Below, piece by piece: positions 6,240 through 6,660 of a stretch of DNA of 6,660 bases. The notes under the pieces were generated by a model. It ran no database searches, had not been told where the DNA came from, and worked only from the letters and a program-made list of their open reading frames with translations. Positions within the stretch are counted from its first letter, which is position 1. Each line of letters begins with the position of its first letter. Origin of the DNA: Candidatus Gastranaerophilales bacterium (GTDB lineage: Bacteria; Cyanobacteriota; Vampirovibrionia; Gastranaerophilales; Gastranaerophilaceae). The stretch spans positions 1-6,660 of the forward strand of contig CANQLK010000095.1 of the NCBI GenBank assembly GCA_947624665.1, read 5' to 3'. Both the position numbers and the translations under genes were made by a program.

Positions 6240-6660
6240 TTATTTAATTTTATACAAGTTTTTGTTCTTTATCTTTTTCCATAACAAATATATAGGTATT
6301 CCCGTTGCTATTATGATTAGAGTTTTTACTGAATTTACAAATTTATGAATTGTCAACGAATATATTATATAACTTCCGATTATTATAAAAAATAAATTAT
6401 AAATGCTGTTTATTTTATTTTTTATGGTTTCTTTATATCTGTATCTGTATATGAATATCCCTATTGCAGTCAAAACATAGAATATTAATGCCGCATATAT
6501 TACATAATCCAACAGTTCACTGTAATTCCCGCAGAAGATTATTAATATACAAGACCAAAAGCATTGCAATACCAATGAATTTACGGGAACATTTGTTTTA
6601 GGTTCAATTATAGAGAGCTTTTCAAACAGCAAATTATCTTTTGCCATTTGATAATATACT
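6240..6660 (-). CDS. APC-family amino-acid permease, C-terminal part (runs off the right edge)
   Basis: This is the 3' part, about 139 residues, of a multi-pass inner-membrane amino-acid transporter or exchanger. The frame stays open to the window edge, where it encodes VYYQMAKDNLLFEKL. That matches the RVYYAMAKDGLFF block between helices 8 and 9 of the LAT/SteT-like APC branch, so the ATG at 6647 is internal and not the true start. Four further hydrophobic helices follow (fragment residues about 29-42, 47-66, 84-101 and 107-125, corresponding to TM9-12). They include CGNYSELLDYVIYAALIFYVLTAIGIF, typical of the branch. The tail is lysine-rich (KKIKNKNLYKIK). The loop after TM10 lacks the RPYK..GYP segment common in relatives and instead has RYKETIKNKINSIYN. 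Substrate cannot be read from this part. A 43-bp gap separates it from pilT. Confidence 0.85.
   Translation of the reverse strand, partial: VYYQMAKDNLLFEKLSIIEPKTNVPVNSLVLQCFWSCILIIFCGNYSELLDYVIYAALIFYVLTAIGIFIYRYRYKETIKNKINSIYNLFFIIIGSYIIYSLTIHKFVNSVKTLIIIATGIPIYLLWKKIKNKNLYKIK

Noticed and set aside
6240..6647. Separate 135-residue membrane protein starting at the ATG at 6647
   Set aside because: The frame continues open to the window edge and encodes VYYQ directly before this methionine, matching an internal block of APC permeases.
1..6660. A new defence, toxin-antitoxin or biosynthetic system
   Set aside because: Every recognisable gene belongs to a well-known housekeeping, envelope or motility family, and the gene order gives no sign of a dedicated system.

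Overview
The window is A+T-rich, gene-dense bacterial DNA of ordinary chromosomal character. It holds five complete protein genes, one gene cut by the right edge, and about 325 bases of non-coding DNA at the left edge. I see no mobile element, CRISPR array, phage gene or tRNA. The host is probably a Gram-negative-type (two-membrane) bacterium, because it carries an MlaE/YrbE lipid-transport permease and a PilT retraction ATPase. The low G+C, the lone MlaE gene, the DQHI form of the MutL nuclease motif and a boxA-like sequence resembling those of cyanobacterial rRNA operons make a gut-type relative of Cyanobacteria (Vampirovibrionia/Gastranaerophilales) a reasonable but unproven guess.

Layout, left to right. 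Positions 1-326 have no gene. On the minus strand they form a run of six short hairpins followed by a boxA-like sequence, so this looks like the leader of a stable-RNA (possibly 16S rRNA) operon lying beyond the left edge. Positions 327-2460 hold a minus-strand pair, trpS then wecB, 10 bp apart and read from a clear sigma-70-type promoter at 2485-2513. From the same intergenic gap mutL (2573-4342) is read on the plus strand, followed 25 bp later by an mlaE-type permease (4368-5102). That gene meets pilT (minus, 5099-6196) tail to tail, and the two stop codons share a TTAA palindrome. Upstream of pilT on the minus strand is the 3' part of an APC-family amino-acid transporter (6240-6660).

The genes do not form one pathway. 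They cover tRNA charging, UDP-ManNAc supply for surface polysaccharide, mismatch repair, outer-membrane lipid transport, type IV pilus retraction and amino-acid transport. The most notable details are a cysteine pattern in TrpRS identical in spacing to the [4Fe-4S] site of Thermotoga maritima TrpRS, and the multi-hairpin non-coding segment at the left edge. I found no convincing undescribed multi-gene system.
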